From assembly GCF_026914185.1 (NCBI RefSeq), contig NC_070568.1:5414001-5478000 (forward strand): DNA of 64,000 nucleotides, in the 5' to 3' direction. The notes under the pieces were generated by a model. That model did not search any database. It was not told where the DNA came from and worked only from the letters and a program-made list of their open reading frames with translations. Positions 1-10,562 of the stretch are shown one piece after another. The DNA is from Puccinia triticina. Its lineage: Eukaryota > Basidiomycota > Pucciniomycetes > Pucciniales > Pucciniaceae. The first letter of the stretch is position 1, and every line of letters begins with the position of its first letter. The position numbers and the translations under genes were made by a program.

Positions 1-9
1 TGTTTCTCC

Positions 10-717
10 ATGCAAAATACTTTCGAGAGAATCGGTGATCAATTTAATACAGAGAAACAGAAAATTTTGTGGATTTCCGGTTATTTTCGTTCGGGATCCG
101 GTCGTTTGGATGGCGGCGAGGTTCCTGCCTATACGTGGTGGCGTGGATTGCTTTTGAAAAATGCGGAGGTTTTACATTTGCCACCCCTCAAAGCATCTGC
201 GAAAATGGAATATGTCATAGCTGAGCTGCAAGATGTGGATTCCTTTATTGACGCGATCGATCGTACTTTCGCTAATCATCATGAACTTGAAGAAGCCGAG
301 TCGGCATTTTATTCGGCTCGTCAGGGAAGCAAGACCATTGAAGAGTTTAACATTCTCTTTAATGCTCTTCTTCATCCTTTAAAGTTGGACGATTGTTCCA
401 AGTGTAAAGCATACGACAAGGCTATCGACCCCAATCTGGTGAAGCTGGCGCTTATTCGCGGGCCATGGAACGATTTCACCGACTTGGACTTTAAACAGCA
501 GATTGCGGTTTCGGTGTCGCGAAATTTGGCGGGCGTCACCAAGATTCTTGATCCCAGATCCCATCAAAACCGCTCAATCAATCAATCGACTCAACATCAC
601 CCTCCGGCTGTGCAAGCTCATCATTCGGTTCCAAAAACTCCGAACCCTGATGCAATGGACGTCGATGAGATCAGCTCGGCGATAAAAGATTCAGGCTTCT
701 CCTATGCGGAATTTTGA
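10..717 (+). pseudogene. gag fragment of chromovirus A
   Basis: This is the central and C-terminal part of the Gag capsid protein. The segment aligns with Gag of copy B from about its residue 230 (shared motifs NTFDRIGEQFN, EEFNILF, LVKLALIRGPW). It ends in a proline/glutamine-rich linker and the acidic DAMDVDE motif just before the zinc knuckle. The frame stops with TGA at 715-717, where copy B has CGC (Arg), and the zinc knuckle CIRCGG follows in the same frame at once. I read the stop as a CGA to TGA transition in a formerly continuous gag-pol frame, not as a programmed stop. The ATG at 10 is only the first ATG in view; the true start is upstream of the window. Confidence 0.85.
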
Positions 718-726
718 CAACTTTGC

Positions 727-3700
727 GTGGATCGCAATATCTGTATTCGTTGTGGTGGAGCTTTTGATGAAGCTCATTATCAGAAGAGAGGTTGTACGTT
801 GGGGACCGACATGAAGATGGACCTGACGGATATGTTGCATTTGTGGAAGGAGTGGGGTGGTGCAGTTCACAAGAAAAGGGCTGGGTTTAGACGGGGTGAA
901 TCGAAATGGGCTCCCGATAATCAGGCGAGACGATTGACAGGCGCTTTGGCGACAAAATCTCGGCCCCAACATGATAGCAGTGACTCCGACTCTCCGGTTG
1001 AACGCCCCGATCAAGGAAAGAAGCGTCAATCTCTTGCGGAGGTCGACGGCTTGCCCTTTAAGAAGCATGCATCGCAATCTCATGGGCGATGTGACGATTC
1101 TCATGGGCGAGGGGAAGAGCCGTCTTTGTCTGCGGATGCGATTTCTACGGAGGCTGTGGGAGAGATGATGGTGGGAGAAATTTTCTTCAACACCTGCATG
1201 GCAGAGAAGATGAGCGCCAGTGATAGTAAGCACAGTCATTTTGTCACCAAGTCTATTCGCGCAGACAATCGACCTTTCTTTAATGGGAGTTTATTAATAA
1301 GTAATGAATGTAAAGCTGACACTTATGTTTTGGTTGACTCCGGTGCATCTGCATCCTTCATTGATATAACGTTTGCTGAAAAGGTTAATTTAGATGTATT
1401 CCCAATGGAGGTGGGCCTTCAGTGTAAATCCTTTGATGGGTCAGCGGTGAAGTCGGGTGTAATTATCTCTTATGCAAAAGGGAGTATTTTGATTCCCACG
1501 AATTGTGGATCTTTTCTTTGTTCTCATGTAACCCTACACTTAACAAAATTAGCTTCAGCAGACATTATCTTAGGCAACTCGTGGTTGAAGGATTCGGGCT
1601 CATTTGTAGGGGGTTCTAACAGCAATATTGTAATGTATGATAGTGCACAAGAGCTTTGTGAAGTGACTTGCGATGAATCGAATCTGCTTACCAATGAGTT
1701 TTCTGACGTGTTCGTCACTGAGTCTTTAGTGTGTCTGCCGCCTCATCGGAGTCAGTTTGACTGCCAGGTGAATCTTAAGGACGGAGCGGTGCCACCCTTC
1801 GGGAAAATGTATAATTTGAGTAAATCTGAGCGCAACGAGTTAAAAATTTATGTTGACAAAAATCTTGCAAAAGGTTTCATTAGGCTGTCTTCCTCATTCG
1901 CGGCTGCGCCAATTTTTTATGTGAAGGTGGCGGGTAAGGCGAATCGGCCTTGTGTTGATTACAGGATACTAAATAGTATGACTGTTCGGGATTCATATCC
2001 GCTTCCGGTGATCTCACATTTACTGAACAATTTGCAGGGAAGCAAATTTCTTTCGAAGATTGACTTAAAGGCCGCCTTTAATCTTTTGCGAGTCGCGGAG
2101 GGGCACGAATGGAAAACGGCATTCCGGACCCCTTGGGGGTTGTACGAGTATCAGGTGATGCCTTTCGGCTTAGCTAATGCACCTGCGACGTTTCAGCGTT
2201 TTATTCAACACGTTTTGCGGGAGTTCCTGGACGTTTGTTGCTTTGTGTACATTGATGATATCTTGATCTTTTCGAAAACAAGAGAGCAACATGTGATAGA
2301 TTTAAGGAACATCTTGGTAAAACTGCGGGAATACTCGTTGAAGGCATCTTTAAAGAAATGTGAGTTTTTTTGCTCTATGGTTACCTTTTTGGGGTTTGAC
2401 ATCACGGATAAAGGACTTAAGATGAATAAGAGCAAGTTGAAAACAATTGAGGATTGGCCTTTGCCAATTTCAGTCCGAGGACTTCGGAAATTTTTGGGGT
2501 TTACTAACTTTTACAGGCGGTTTATTCCTTGCTTCTCTTCGGTTGCGGGCCCCTTGACTACGCTGACGCAGGAAAAATATAGCGATTCTATGCTCCTTAG
2601 GTCTGACGAAGCGAAGGCCGCTTTCGTGGCGCTTAAGGAGTTGTTTGTCAATGAACCACTGTTGCTTCATTTCGATTTCGAGAAGGACAGGATTGTGCAC
2701 GTGGATAGCTCGGGATATGCGATTGCGGCAGTTTTGAGTCAGCCGGATGCTAAGGGCAATTATTTTCCGGTCAGTTATTTCTCGCGCCGGGAACGGTCTT
2801 GGAAAGTTTTTGATTTGGAGTTATTGGCAATTGTCTCGGCTTGCAAGGAATGGCGCGCATGGTTGATGGGCACGGTAAACCTGGTAATGATGTTCTCTGA
2901 TCATTCGAATCTTTTGTATTTTAAAACTGCTAAATATTTGTCTCCGAAGCAAGCCCGGTGGGCTTTGTTTTTGGATAACTTTAATATGTTAATCTATCAC
3001 ATAGCAGGTTCGCGGAATCCGGCGGATGCCCCGAGCAGGCGGGATGATTATTATGATGGTAGGGCTTTGGTCTGCGATGCTGATCTCATTGCAAAGCGAA
3101 TGGTGGATTGTGGAGAGATAGTTGGTGATGTTGTCACTTCGCCTTTGTCATCCCATGATTTATTCTTCCAGCGGCCGACGGCTGATTTGTTGAAGTATTT
3201 TGCAGATAATTATTTACCTCTTGACAAAGCAGGAAAGGGTGTTTGTTTGGCTGACGGAGTGTATTGGTTTCAAGATAGGGTTTTGGTTCCATCGTCTTTG
3301 CAAACAAGGATTTTAATAATGTACCATGATGCGCCGGCGGCGGGACATCCAGGAATAGCGAGAACTTTAGCAGGTCTGACACGCACGTTTTCTTGGCCGG
3401 GTGTCAGGGCTTCTGTCATCAATTACGTGAATAGCTGTGATTCGTGCCAGCGGGTGAAGGCTCGGCGGCGGTCTCCGGATGGACAACTTGTTTCCATTGT
3501 GGCGGAGCCTAAACCGTGGAGTGTTATTGGTATGGATATGATTGTGAAGCTGCCCTTATCGGGCGGGTTTGATTCTATTCTTGTTGTTATTGATCTGCTA
3601 AGCAAACTGACTCATTTCATCCCTTGCAAGGAAGCTTCTTCTTCCGCTGTTTTAGCTTTACTTTTTCGAAAGCACATCTTCCGGTTGCATGGTCTACCCG

Positions 3701-4173
3701 ATAAAATTGTTTCTGATAGGGGTAGTACGTTTGTTAGCGACTTTTGGAGGGCGCTTATGGAATCTTTAAGTATTAGGTCTGCTGTATCAACGGCTTACCA
3801 CCCGCAGACGGACGGCCAGATGGAGCGTATGAATCAGGTTGTAGAGGATTATCTTAGGCATTTTTGTTCCTATTATCAAGATAATTGGGACAAGTGTTTG
3901 GAAATGGCGGAGTTTTCCATTAACAACACTGATTCTGCAAGTTTGAAGATTTCTCCCTTCTTTTTCACTTACGGTTTTCACCCGCACTTTAATACTTTGA
4001 CGCAAAACACGGGTCGGAAGGGTTTAGATGAATTCTTAACAGATTTACAGGTGACCCAAGAAACGGCTATGGATTGTTTGCGGCAGGTGCGCATAAAACA
4101 AGCGGAATATTACAACAAGGGAAAGCGGCAATCGCCGGTATATCAAGAGGGCGACGAGGTCTTGCTTCTTTGA
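727..4173 (+). pseudogene. pol polyprotein of chromovirus A (PR-RT-RH-IN)
   Basis: The frame has 1148 codons. Order: zinc knuckle CIRCGG..H..C (about residues 6-25), aspartic protease VDSGAS (about 203), RT with YIDDIL (about 507), RNase H with HVDSSGYAI (about 658), integrase HHCC finger (H-x-H near 867, CDSCQR near 904) and the DDE core: Asp in GMDMIV (about 935), Asp in SDRGSTF (about 996), Glu in MERMNQ (about 1034). RNase H lacks four residues (KLSD) that copy B has in FSRKLSDRER, an in-frame 12-bp deletion. The frame ends at TGA 4171-4173, where copy B has CGG. The integrase C-terminus and chromodomain follow in the same frame, so this is a nonsense mutation inside pol. Confidence 0.93.
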
Positions 4174-4572
4174 AAATTCATTCAGTCTCGGAGGATGAAC
4201 TCTAAGTTGGATTACCGTTACATTGGTCCTTTTAAGGTAAAGAAAATGGTAGGTACAAATGCAGTGGAATTGGATTTGGCGGCGGATTACCCAAAATTTC
4301 ACCCGGTTTTTAATGTTTCTTTGCTGACACGTTATGTTAACCCTACTGCGGTCGCAGGACGGAACTCGTTGTTGGGGATAAAACAAAAGTACTATAGTGA
4401 TAATCAAGTTGTGGATTGGACCAAAATCAGGGCGGTGTTGGATGTAAGGAGTGTGAAAAAGGGTAAGCTTGACTATTTGATCTCCTGGGTCAATTCTACG
4501 CCGGGTGAAGACACGTGGGTGTCGCAGAATCACATTCCAGTCACGGCTAATAAATTTATAGAAAGCTTTTGA
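4174..4572 (+). pseudogene. integrase C-terminus plus chromodomain of chromovirus A
   Basis: This continues the pol frame after the TGA at 4171. It contains the integrase C-terminal module (KLDYRYIGPFKV, then AVELDLAADYP) and a chromodomain (ILDVRS-type start, then DYLISW, EDTWV and a terminal helix to NKFIESF). A C-terminal chromodomain defines chromoviruses, where it tethers integrase to modified histones and biases insertion. The frame closes with TGA at 4570-4572. Copy B has an about 20-residue basic extension after the same point (RKGKNKS). Confidence 0.88.
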
Positions 4573-4663
4573 CGAATGGCGGAAGTTTGGGATAAAAAGA
4601 CTAAAAGAAAGGTGGCGCAGAAGAGCGGACAGAACATTCTGGTGTAGTAGCCTGGTCTTATTT

Positions 4664-5120
4664 TGTAACGACTTGATTTGATGATCCTATGAACATTATT
4701 GATCTGAGGTCATGCATTACTAACTATCCGTTAGGAACGATCGACAATCGCAATTCTGTGTCGTCATTGTTGACTAATTCACGTGTGTTGTTAATCATGA
4801 TGTATCTCTGAGTTTTGCTTTGTTTTGACGTCATCGGGAATTTCCCCGAGAAGTTTGATTTATCAGTTTACCTTTGTATTTGTTTTGCCTCTTCTTCTTT
4901 CCTCTTTTTCCCATCGAGATATTCTTTGTCATTATATTACAAATTCTACTTATCATCTTTGATCCGAGTAAACATTGTTTCTCGCGAAAAGCTTATAAAA
5001 ACAAAGTTATCATAATCATTGTGAACCAATCTAATCTATTACTCAAGCAATTGGCGAACTATCCCCTCGGATAAGTTTCATAGCCATTATAGCGAACTGA
5101 GTAGTAGGGTAGACCTCACA
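4664..5120 (+). repeat. 3' LTR of chromovirus A
   Basis: It starts TGTAACGACTTG and ends AGACCTCACA, giving TG...CA ends and 457 bp. The 3' third aligns with the copy B LTR (AAGCAATYGGCGAACTATCC, then TTTCATAGCC, then GTAGT/TAGG...CCTCACA). It is clearly diverged from copy B in the middle, so the two elements belong to one family but to different insertion lineages. Confidence 0.85.
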
Positions 5121-5665
5121 CTGTTGCTACAGGTTGGGCCCCAAGCCAACAAGAAATCTTTGCGCCCCGGCTCCCTATGATAGATAGCAACAGCGCCTGT
5201 AGTGAAGAATATTTACAAGTCATATGCGTGTCGAGAACCTTTTCAAGTCCTGTTTTTTTCGTCATTCTCGAGCTTCAAAGGTCCGCTTGATTGACTCGGG
5301 TCGCGGGGGCGTCACGGAAAATGTAGGGGTTTTGTACACAACAAATTCTTGTACATATGTATATATAGTTGTCGCGGTAGGGGGAAAAAAACCCCCGGGG
5401 CAGTATAAATTCTGTTTTTCTACTACTATCTCGCTCTAGAGAAAACGCCGATTGGATGATCTCTCGGGGGAGGCTTGCTTCTTCCTGGGGGGAAGGGTGC
5501 GCCGGCGACGCGTCTCAAGGCCTGTCGTTACAGGTGGAGCCCAAGGGCAACGACCTCTCTGCGCTCCGGTTGCCGACCATGATAGCAACAGCCCCTGCAG
5601 AAAAGAATATACACAAGTCTTAAGGCGCGTTGTGATACATAGGTTGAGACCCGTTTGAAGTCCTG
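5118..5665 (+). repeat. diverged direct repeat pair, probable old LTR remnants
   Basis: About 130 bp at 5120-5250 recurs, diverged, at 5521-5660. Shared order: ctgt.g.tacaggt, gg.gcccaag.caac, a run ending with gcaacagc.cctg, agaatat..acaag, then gttgaga/gtcgaga-acc. The sequence between them (5260-5520) is GC-rich in part and holds a short G/A then C-run (ggggg-aaaaaaa-ccccc). The layout suggests two ends of an old LTR or a duplicated target, but I cannot assign a family. Confidence 0.45.
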
Positions 5666-5717
5666 CTCAAAGATCCTTCGGAGAAGGTACATAATTCTAA
5701 GCGTCTATGAAATAGCA

Positions 5718-6076
5718 ATGGTGAAAGACGAATCGATCCATTGTCCAAGCATTTCCATCTCAAGAAGGTCCTCGAAACCACTTCATTATTACTGCTGCCC
5801 AGAAAGTGTAGAAAGACTGGTAAGTACTGATCTTCACCACTTACCATCCCAACAATGGAACAACCAAATGATAAAACTTACAACATCATCTCTCGTTTAT
5901 GAGTGATAGTTTGTTATTTGTGATGGTGGATTATTCGGGTCAAGTACAACAAGCTAAGCTAAATATTTCATTTTTATTGACAGGTACAATCCCTCCGCAA
6001 ATTCAACCAAACATTGCAACGTATTCCGATAAAAATTGCTCAACTCATTACTTCTTTGAGGGCAATATATATTTAA
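5718..6076 (+). CDS. possible two-exon small gene or gene fragment
   Basis: Exon 1 (5718-5819) starts ATG GTG AAA and gives 34 codons ending in ESVERL. It is followed by a consensus donor gtaagt at 5820. A good acceptor (ctaaat branch-like motif, tttttattgacag) ends at 5983, and exon 2 (5984-6076) stays open in the matching phase for 30 codons (basic, helical: SLRKFNQTLQR) before TAA. The total is 64 residues. The product is not recognised. It may be the head of a larger gene whose later exons are at 6183-6663, but no donor joins them in frame, so the two are listed separately. Confidence 0.28.
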
Positions 6077-6182
6077 ATTTCTTGTGATGGCTACATGGTT
6101 ATTATTCCTGATAGTTGAGCGCTCTTTGTTTCACTGTGGCACCAGATAATGATTCTCAAATCTAACATGATTGAATCTCTAG

Positions 6183-6663
6183 TTTGTTGGGCATAGCTTC
6201 CAAATGGAGACTGCAATAACAATCGAACCGCAATTAGAGTTGGAACATGCTCGAGGGCCTCACATATTTTCAAATCAAGTCAACTTCAACTCACCTCATG
6301 AACCAGCCCCCTGCGTAAGTGCATTATGTCCACAAGATTTAGCCTAAAATTTCACTCAAATTTCAAGCTTCCTGCAAGCTGATTTTTTTTATTTGTGGAG
6401 GTTAGCAGCCCGGGGTGAGCTTGAAAATATATGAAGACAAAACAACCGGCAGTATAGCTTGCCAAAGTTCTAGTCCCCCACCCTCTGAACTGGCAGTCTC
6501 TAGTGAAGTTACATTTGCGCACCCAGGACGACTAATTGTATCGAGCCGCGGAGATGCGTGCGAAGGAAATTATCGCACTTTTTTTGGTTGTATTTGTGTA
6601 GTGTGGGTGATTAGCATGATTTATGTAATCATTTACGTTGTAAAACGTTTTGGAAAGAAGTAG
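6183..6663 (+). CDS. possible 3' exons of a tail-anchored membrane protein
   Basis: Two exons are predicted: 6183-6314 (after acceptor gaatctctag) and 6409-6663, joined by an intron 6315-6408 with donor gtaagt and acceptor gttagcag. Both are phase 0, and only this phase is open in the second exon, which supports the join. The protein tail has a low-complexity SSSPPPSE stretch, then a strongly hydrophobic segment of about 20 residues (CICVVWVISMIYVIIYVV) followed by KRFGKK. That is a single C-terminal membrane anchor with a basic tail. The function is unknown and the 5' end was not found. Confidence 0.35.
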
Positions 6664-6949
6664 CTGTTGGATTTTTGTCCTCAGGACTCCTCCCTTTCTT
6701 TGCCTTCTGCCTCACTCACTCATCCCAGTCTCACTTGATTTTTAGTATGCTCCCACTTATGCTTGTTTCAAACACCTTGGTTGTCTTTTATTACACGGTC
6801 ATGCTTCTTTTCTTACTGAGCTTGTAGACTTTGATCCCTGCTCAGAATAGACTGTTGGCTTACTGATTTCCTTGTGTGTGCGCGTGCTCTACCTGTGACA
6901 GATACTAGTGTCTGGTGAAATCTTTTATGAGAATTCCAGTGCTTTCTAT

Positions 6950-7321
6950 CAACGGTGAAACAGATACTATACAATACAGTATCTTCAGATACTTGTGTAT
7001 TGTATCTGTTGAAAAATACAAAATTGTAAATACAAATGTATTGTATCTGCCTAAAGATACAATACCATAGTATTGTATCAATAAATTATTAAAACTTGAT
7101 TTTCTTGTTTTTGGTCACTGTGGACGGTATACAGAAAAACTATCAAAAAACGTAAAAAAACAGTATCTTGTATTGGGTTGTATTTGCAACAAGATACCAA
7201 AGTTTGAATAAATTTGTATAGTATTGGTCTTTGAATACAATACAAATAAATAGTATTGGGTGCAAAACAGATACAAATACAGGCAGATACAGATACATGT
7301 ATTGTATTTGTTTCACCGTTG
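6950..7321. mobile_element. 372-bp MITE with 18-bp terminal inverted repeats
   Basis: The left end CAACGGTGAAACAGATAC and the reverse complement of the right end CAACGGTGAAACAAATAC match at 17 of 18 positions. The same 7 bases TTTCTAT flank both sides (6943-6949 and 7322-7328), a target-site duplication. The interior is AT-rich and filled with short direct and inverted copies of a gatacaatac-like word. There is no coding capacity. TSD length and structure fit a hAT-like MITE, though 8 bp would be usual for hAT. Confidence 0.85.
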
Positions 7322-7701
7322 TTTCTATCCATCTTTTCTATAATTCATTATTATTTTCTTCCACAAGTGATCTCTTGAACTTAGTCTATGTAACATAGCC
7401 TACAATCAAGAAATCAAAACCATTGTTTCTCCTCATTTCTTCTCCACGCCCCTCCTTAAGCCGCATCCGTTGAGCAAATCATCCTCACTGCCCCATCTCA
7501 AGCCTCCTGCTCAATTCTTGTCTCTTGCTTGTGTGGTCCGCAGTCCAAATTTATATTGGAAGACTTGCTGTCAATCCAGGAACTAAGGTTTTTCCAAATT
7601 GGATACACTTTTTGCACATTGAAAAACTCTTTGCGCAAAGTGGGAATCCGCGGCCGCGGCGTCGAGTCCCACTGTGCGCGACCATGTAAAACCCTTTGCG
7701 C
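7322..7701. other. non-coding stretch, no gene supported
   Basis: No supported gene. The last 50 bp (about 7648-7701) loosely match the sequence next to the 17395-17558 repeat (cggcgtc...gcgaccatgt in both), so the repeat copy may extend this far. Confidence 0.3.
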
Positions 7702-7867
7702 TGTGGAACTCTCATGCAACGGGTAAGTAGAGCTTGGAGGGGAATAAGTAATGTATCACAGAAAATGACACACTACAAGGGTGCTTGAAAGGCTGCCCTC
7801 CTGTAATAAGCTTTGGTAGTACACTAAAATTTAAGTGTGGCGCAATCTTCTGAAGATTTTTAGTCTA
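7702..7867 (+). repeat. 166-bp repeat, inverted copy of 17395-17558
   Basis: From tgtggaactctc to ttttagtctaa this segment matches, on the opposite strand, 17395-17558 with roughly ten per cent differences, including the distinctive stretch gcttgaaaggctgccctcct. The partner lies just 3' of the RNase H end of the minus-strand DIRS-like element. This copy is therefore best read as the 3' end of a second, otherwise missing, member of that family in plus orientation. Confidence 0.75.
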
Positions 7868-9099
7868 AATCTTTTCTACTTTAATAAACCTTATAATCCA
7901 AGCCGTCTCCACTGTTTCTCTACAGCACACATTTCCGGATAACCCCTGACCGCTTGTGTGGAGCAGCTGTTGTGGTAAGATCAATCAACGTGGTACAAAC
8001 TTTTAATAATCTTAAATTACATATTACATATAACATATAGCAGGATACATACTCCAAAAGCGTTGATATTACAATGTACACATGTTCCAAGATGTTACAT
8101 ACGTTTTTTAGTGAAACTTCTTCATTCAAAAGCGCCCTCATTAGCTGGTTTTTCATCTATACATAAACACTAGGTTTCTGTCTTTACACGCCACAGATAT
8201 GATCATCTCTACATAATAAATTCCCAATCAGGTTATATTTTAAAGCTTAAATCTAGTCTAAGTAATTAGGGTGAAAGTCAGGAGTATTTTATTTCATAAC
8301 ATCTTCCCAATTTGGTATATTTTTCACTACACATGGTACAGCTTTCCCAAAGTAGCTATTTCTTTTCACACTATATTAAATTCTTCTTTCACGCTTTATT
8401 ATTACTAGACTTTTAGGGCGGCTTCGCCGCTGCTCGCCTCAGACTGTGCATTAAGATCAGGTTTAATTCAGACACTATTGCAAAGTCTCCCTCACAGCCA
8501 CTGAAGAAATATAATTCAATAAGTGAAATCATTTCATTTGGGGACATCAGATGATTTTGAAATAAACAATGAATCAGTGTTGAGGAAAAGTATACATAAC
8601 ATTGTTTCTCAGCCCCATGTGGCTGCTAATGCAGTGCTTGATTGTTTGGACCAAAAGAATAGACCGACCTGATGAGCACACCTTTGCTGCGCCATAGAAT
8701 GTTTTTTTGACCAAAGCAGAGCTCGCAGGACAAGCAAGACAGTCGCAAGTAATTGGGGTGTGCATACGGGAAGATTCTCAGCGGTTTGATTGATGTTGAT
8801 CACTGGCGAGGTCGGGATTGTTTGGAGGGTTGATTGTCTGGGGTCTTTGTCTTTGGCAGCCATAACTAAAAAAATTGAGAAGCAAAAACTCTGAAAGAAC
8901 AAATGATGGGGGCGACAGACTGAGGAAGGGGAGGGAAGTAGAGCTTGAGGTACCAAACCACCGCGGGATGTATGAATTGGAGGAGCCAAGGGGTATTTGC
9001 AAAGCCAGCGGCCACCCTCTCCGGAGTCTCTTGCAGCGCACAGCAGAGGTCTTGGGATCCATCATATCCAAGACCTCGACTGTGGGCTATGCTGCCGCC
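7868..9099. other. AT-rich non-coding stretch
   Basis: No gene is supported. Open frames here are short, overlap on both strands and show no recognisable motifs. One GC hairpin (ggcggcttcgccgctgc, about 8418-8434) stands out in the AT-rich background and recurs almost exactly at about 19916-19932 (ggcggctacgccgctgc). Confidence 0.4.
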
Positions 9100-9405
9100 T
9101 CGAAACAAATCAGAGCTGCTGCGCTATTGCGCTTTCACAGCAGAAAAGCGCATGCAGCACAACTTTAGCTCCAAAAAGCTTTTTTCAGCTGCGCTGCACT
9201 ATATTAGCTCAAAAGCGCAGCTTTTCCCGCTGCGCTTGCGCTTTTTCACCTGGGGAATAGCGCAAGTGAGCTACATTTAGCCGTAGCGCAGCGGTTTATG
9301 GCTGCGCTACAGCTTTTTGGGGCGGGCACGTAGTGGGCGCCCGCTGCGCTGCGCTAAAACGGGCGCTTTTTGTAGCGCAGCGCAGCCTTTCACCATTGCT
9401 ACAGC
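9100..9405. repeat. GCGCAGCG-rich block upstream of minisatellite 1
   Basis: This block holds many overlapping copies of gcgctgcgc/gcgcagcg words on both strands, for example gctgcgctgcac, gcgcagctttt, tagcgcagcggtttatggctgcgcta and ctgcgctgcgctaaaa. A similar block is at 41040-41280. The pattern is a degenerate, self-complementary low-complexity repeat, not a gene. Its origin is unknown. Confidence 0.6.
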
Positions 9406-10037
9406 CTTCGACTGGAAGGATTGCCTTCCAGTCGAAGGGGCTCTGCAGCCTCTTTGACTGGAAGGATTCCCTTCCGGTCGAAGGGGCTCTGCAGCCTCTT
9501 CGACTGGAAGGATTCCCTTCCGGTCGAAGGGGCTCTGCAGCCTCTTCGACTGGAAGGATTCCCTTCCGGTCGAAGGGGCTCTGCAGCCTCTTCGACTGGA
9601 AGGATTCCCTTCCGGTCGAAGGGGCTCTGCAGCCTCTTCGACTGGAAGGATTCCCTTCCGGTCGAAGGGGCTCTGCAGCCTCTTCGACTGGAAGGATTCC
9701 CTTCCGGTCGAAGGGGCTCTACAGCCTCTTCGACTGGAAGGATTCCTTTCCGGTCGAAGGGGCTCTACAGCCTCTTCGACTGGAAGGATTCCCTACCAGT
9801 CCAAGGGGCTCTGCAGCCTCTTTGACTGGAAGGATTCCCTTCCGGTCGAAGGGGCTCTACAGCCTCTTCGACTGGCAGGATTCCCTTCCGGTCGAAGGGG
9901 CTCTACAGCCTCTTCGACTGGAAGGATTCCTTTCCGGTCGAAGGGGCTCTACAGCCTCTTCGACTGGAAGGATTCCCTACCAGTCGGAGGGGCTCTTCAG
10001 CCTCTTCGACTGGAAGGATTCCTTTCCGGTCGAAGGG
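9406..10037 (+). repeat. 46-bp palindromic minisatellite, left part
   Basis: About 14 tandem units of 46 bp. Each unit has a hairpin (CTTCGACTGGAAGG, loop attc, CCTTCCGGTCGAAG) followed by a second short palindrome (ggctctgcagcc). Because 46 is not a multiple of 3 and no frame of the unit has a stop, successive units are read in all three frames, which produces long artefactual open frames with a 46-residue period. The array stops abruptly at the 5' LTR of chromovirus B and resumes at 16330. Confidence 0.95.
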
Positions 10038-10504
10038 TGTAACGGATGACTTTGATAAATTGTGAGCCATGCGCTGCTTTGCGCTAATGATGGTAAGCCA
10101 GGATTCTTCGATCATGATCGAATCTCCTTGGCAGGATTGCTTCATTATTAATCAATGACGTATTCTTTTCTTCATGATGTCATCGGTTCGAATTTTGTTT
10201 TGTTGCCTACTCTTTCTTTCGCGATTTGTCTTTCCTTCTTTCTTTCCTCTCTTTCTCTATCGCGATATTCTTTGTCATAGTTTTCCTCACAATCAAAATT
10301 ATCAACTATCCTAAAGAAATTCAAATCTTAAGGTTATAACTCCGAAATCAATAAACTCTTTTATATATAAACTTCATCAACGTGACTCGGGAGAACTTCA
10401 CAATCTTATATTTCCTAAAGCTTACTAAACAAGCAATCGGCGAACTATCCTCTTGGATAGTTTCATAGCCAAATAGTGAACTGTTTAGTAGGCCAGGCCT
10501 CACA
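10038..10504 (+). repeat. 5' LTR of chromovirus B
   Basis: 467 bp with TG...CA ends. Compared with the 3' LTR, about eight of eleven differences are CpG against TpG/CpA (for example taacgg/taacag, gatcg/gattg, catcggttcg/catcagttca). The promoter of the element should lie here; tttatatataaac at about 10358 is a possible TATA element. Confidence 0.93.
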
Positions 10505-10562
10505 ATTATATCGCGATCATTTTCAAAACACTCGTATAAACATTTTTTTTTACCATACAATC

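Larger units (their letters stand above)
1..5120 (+). mobile_element. Ty3/Gypsy chromovirus copy A, 5' truncated by the window
   Basis: This is the 3' four fifths of an LTR retrotransposon with order gag, protease, RT, RNase H, integrase, chromodomain, 3' LTR. It is the same family as the complete copy at 10038-16329: proteins align nearly throughout and both 3' LTRs start TGTAAC after a shared stretch (gtagtagcc...ttattt). The reading frame is one long gag-pol interrupted by two TGA codons (715-717 and 4171-4173), each at an Arg codon in copy B, and by a small in-frame deletion in RNase H. The 5' LTR and the start of gag lie outside the window, so the target-site duplication cannot be checked. 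Confidence 0.93.

Noticed and set aside
8609..9280. Overlapping open frames on both strands
   Set aside because: No recognisable composition or motif; partly made of gcgcagcg repeats.
9333..10049. Long open frames with a 46-residue period (also at 16301-16974)
   Set aside because: They come from a 46-bp tandem repeat without stops in any frame. The same frames exist on both strands. Not genes.
10476..10562. Upstream in-frame ATG for gag of chromovirus B
   Set aside because: It lies inside the LTR; the ATG at 10563 after the LTR is more likely.
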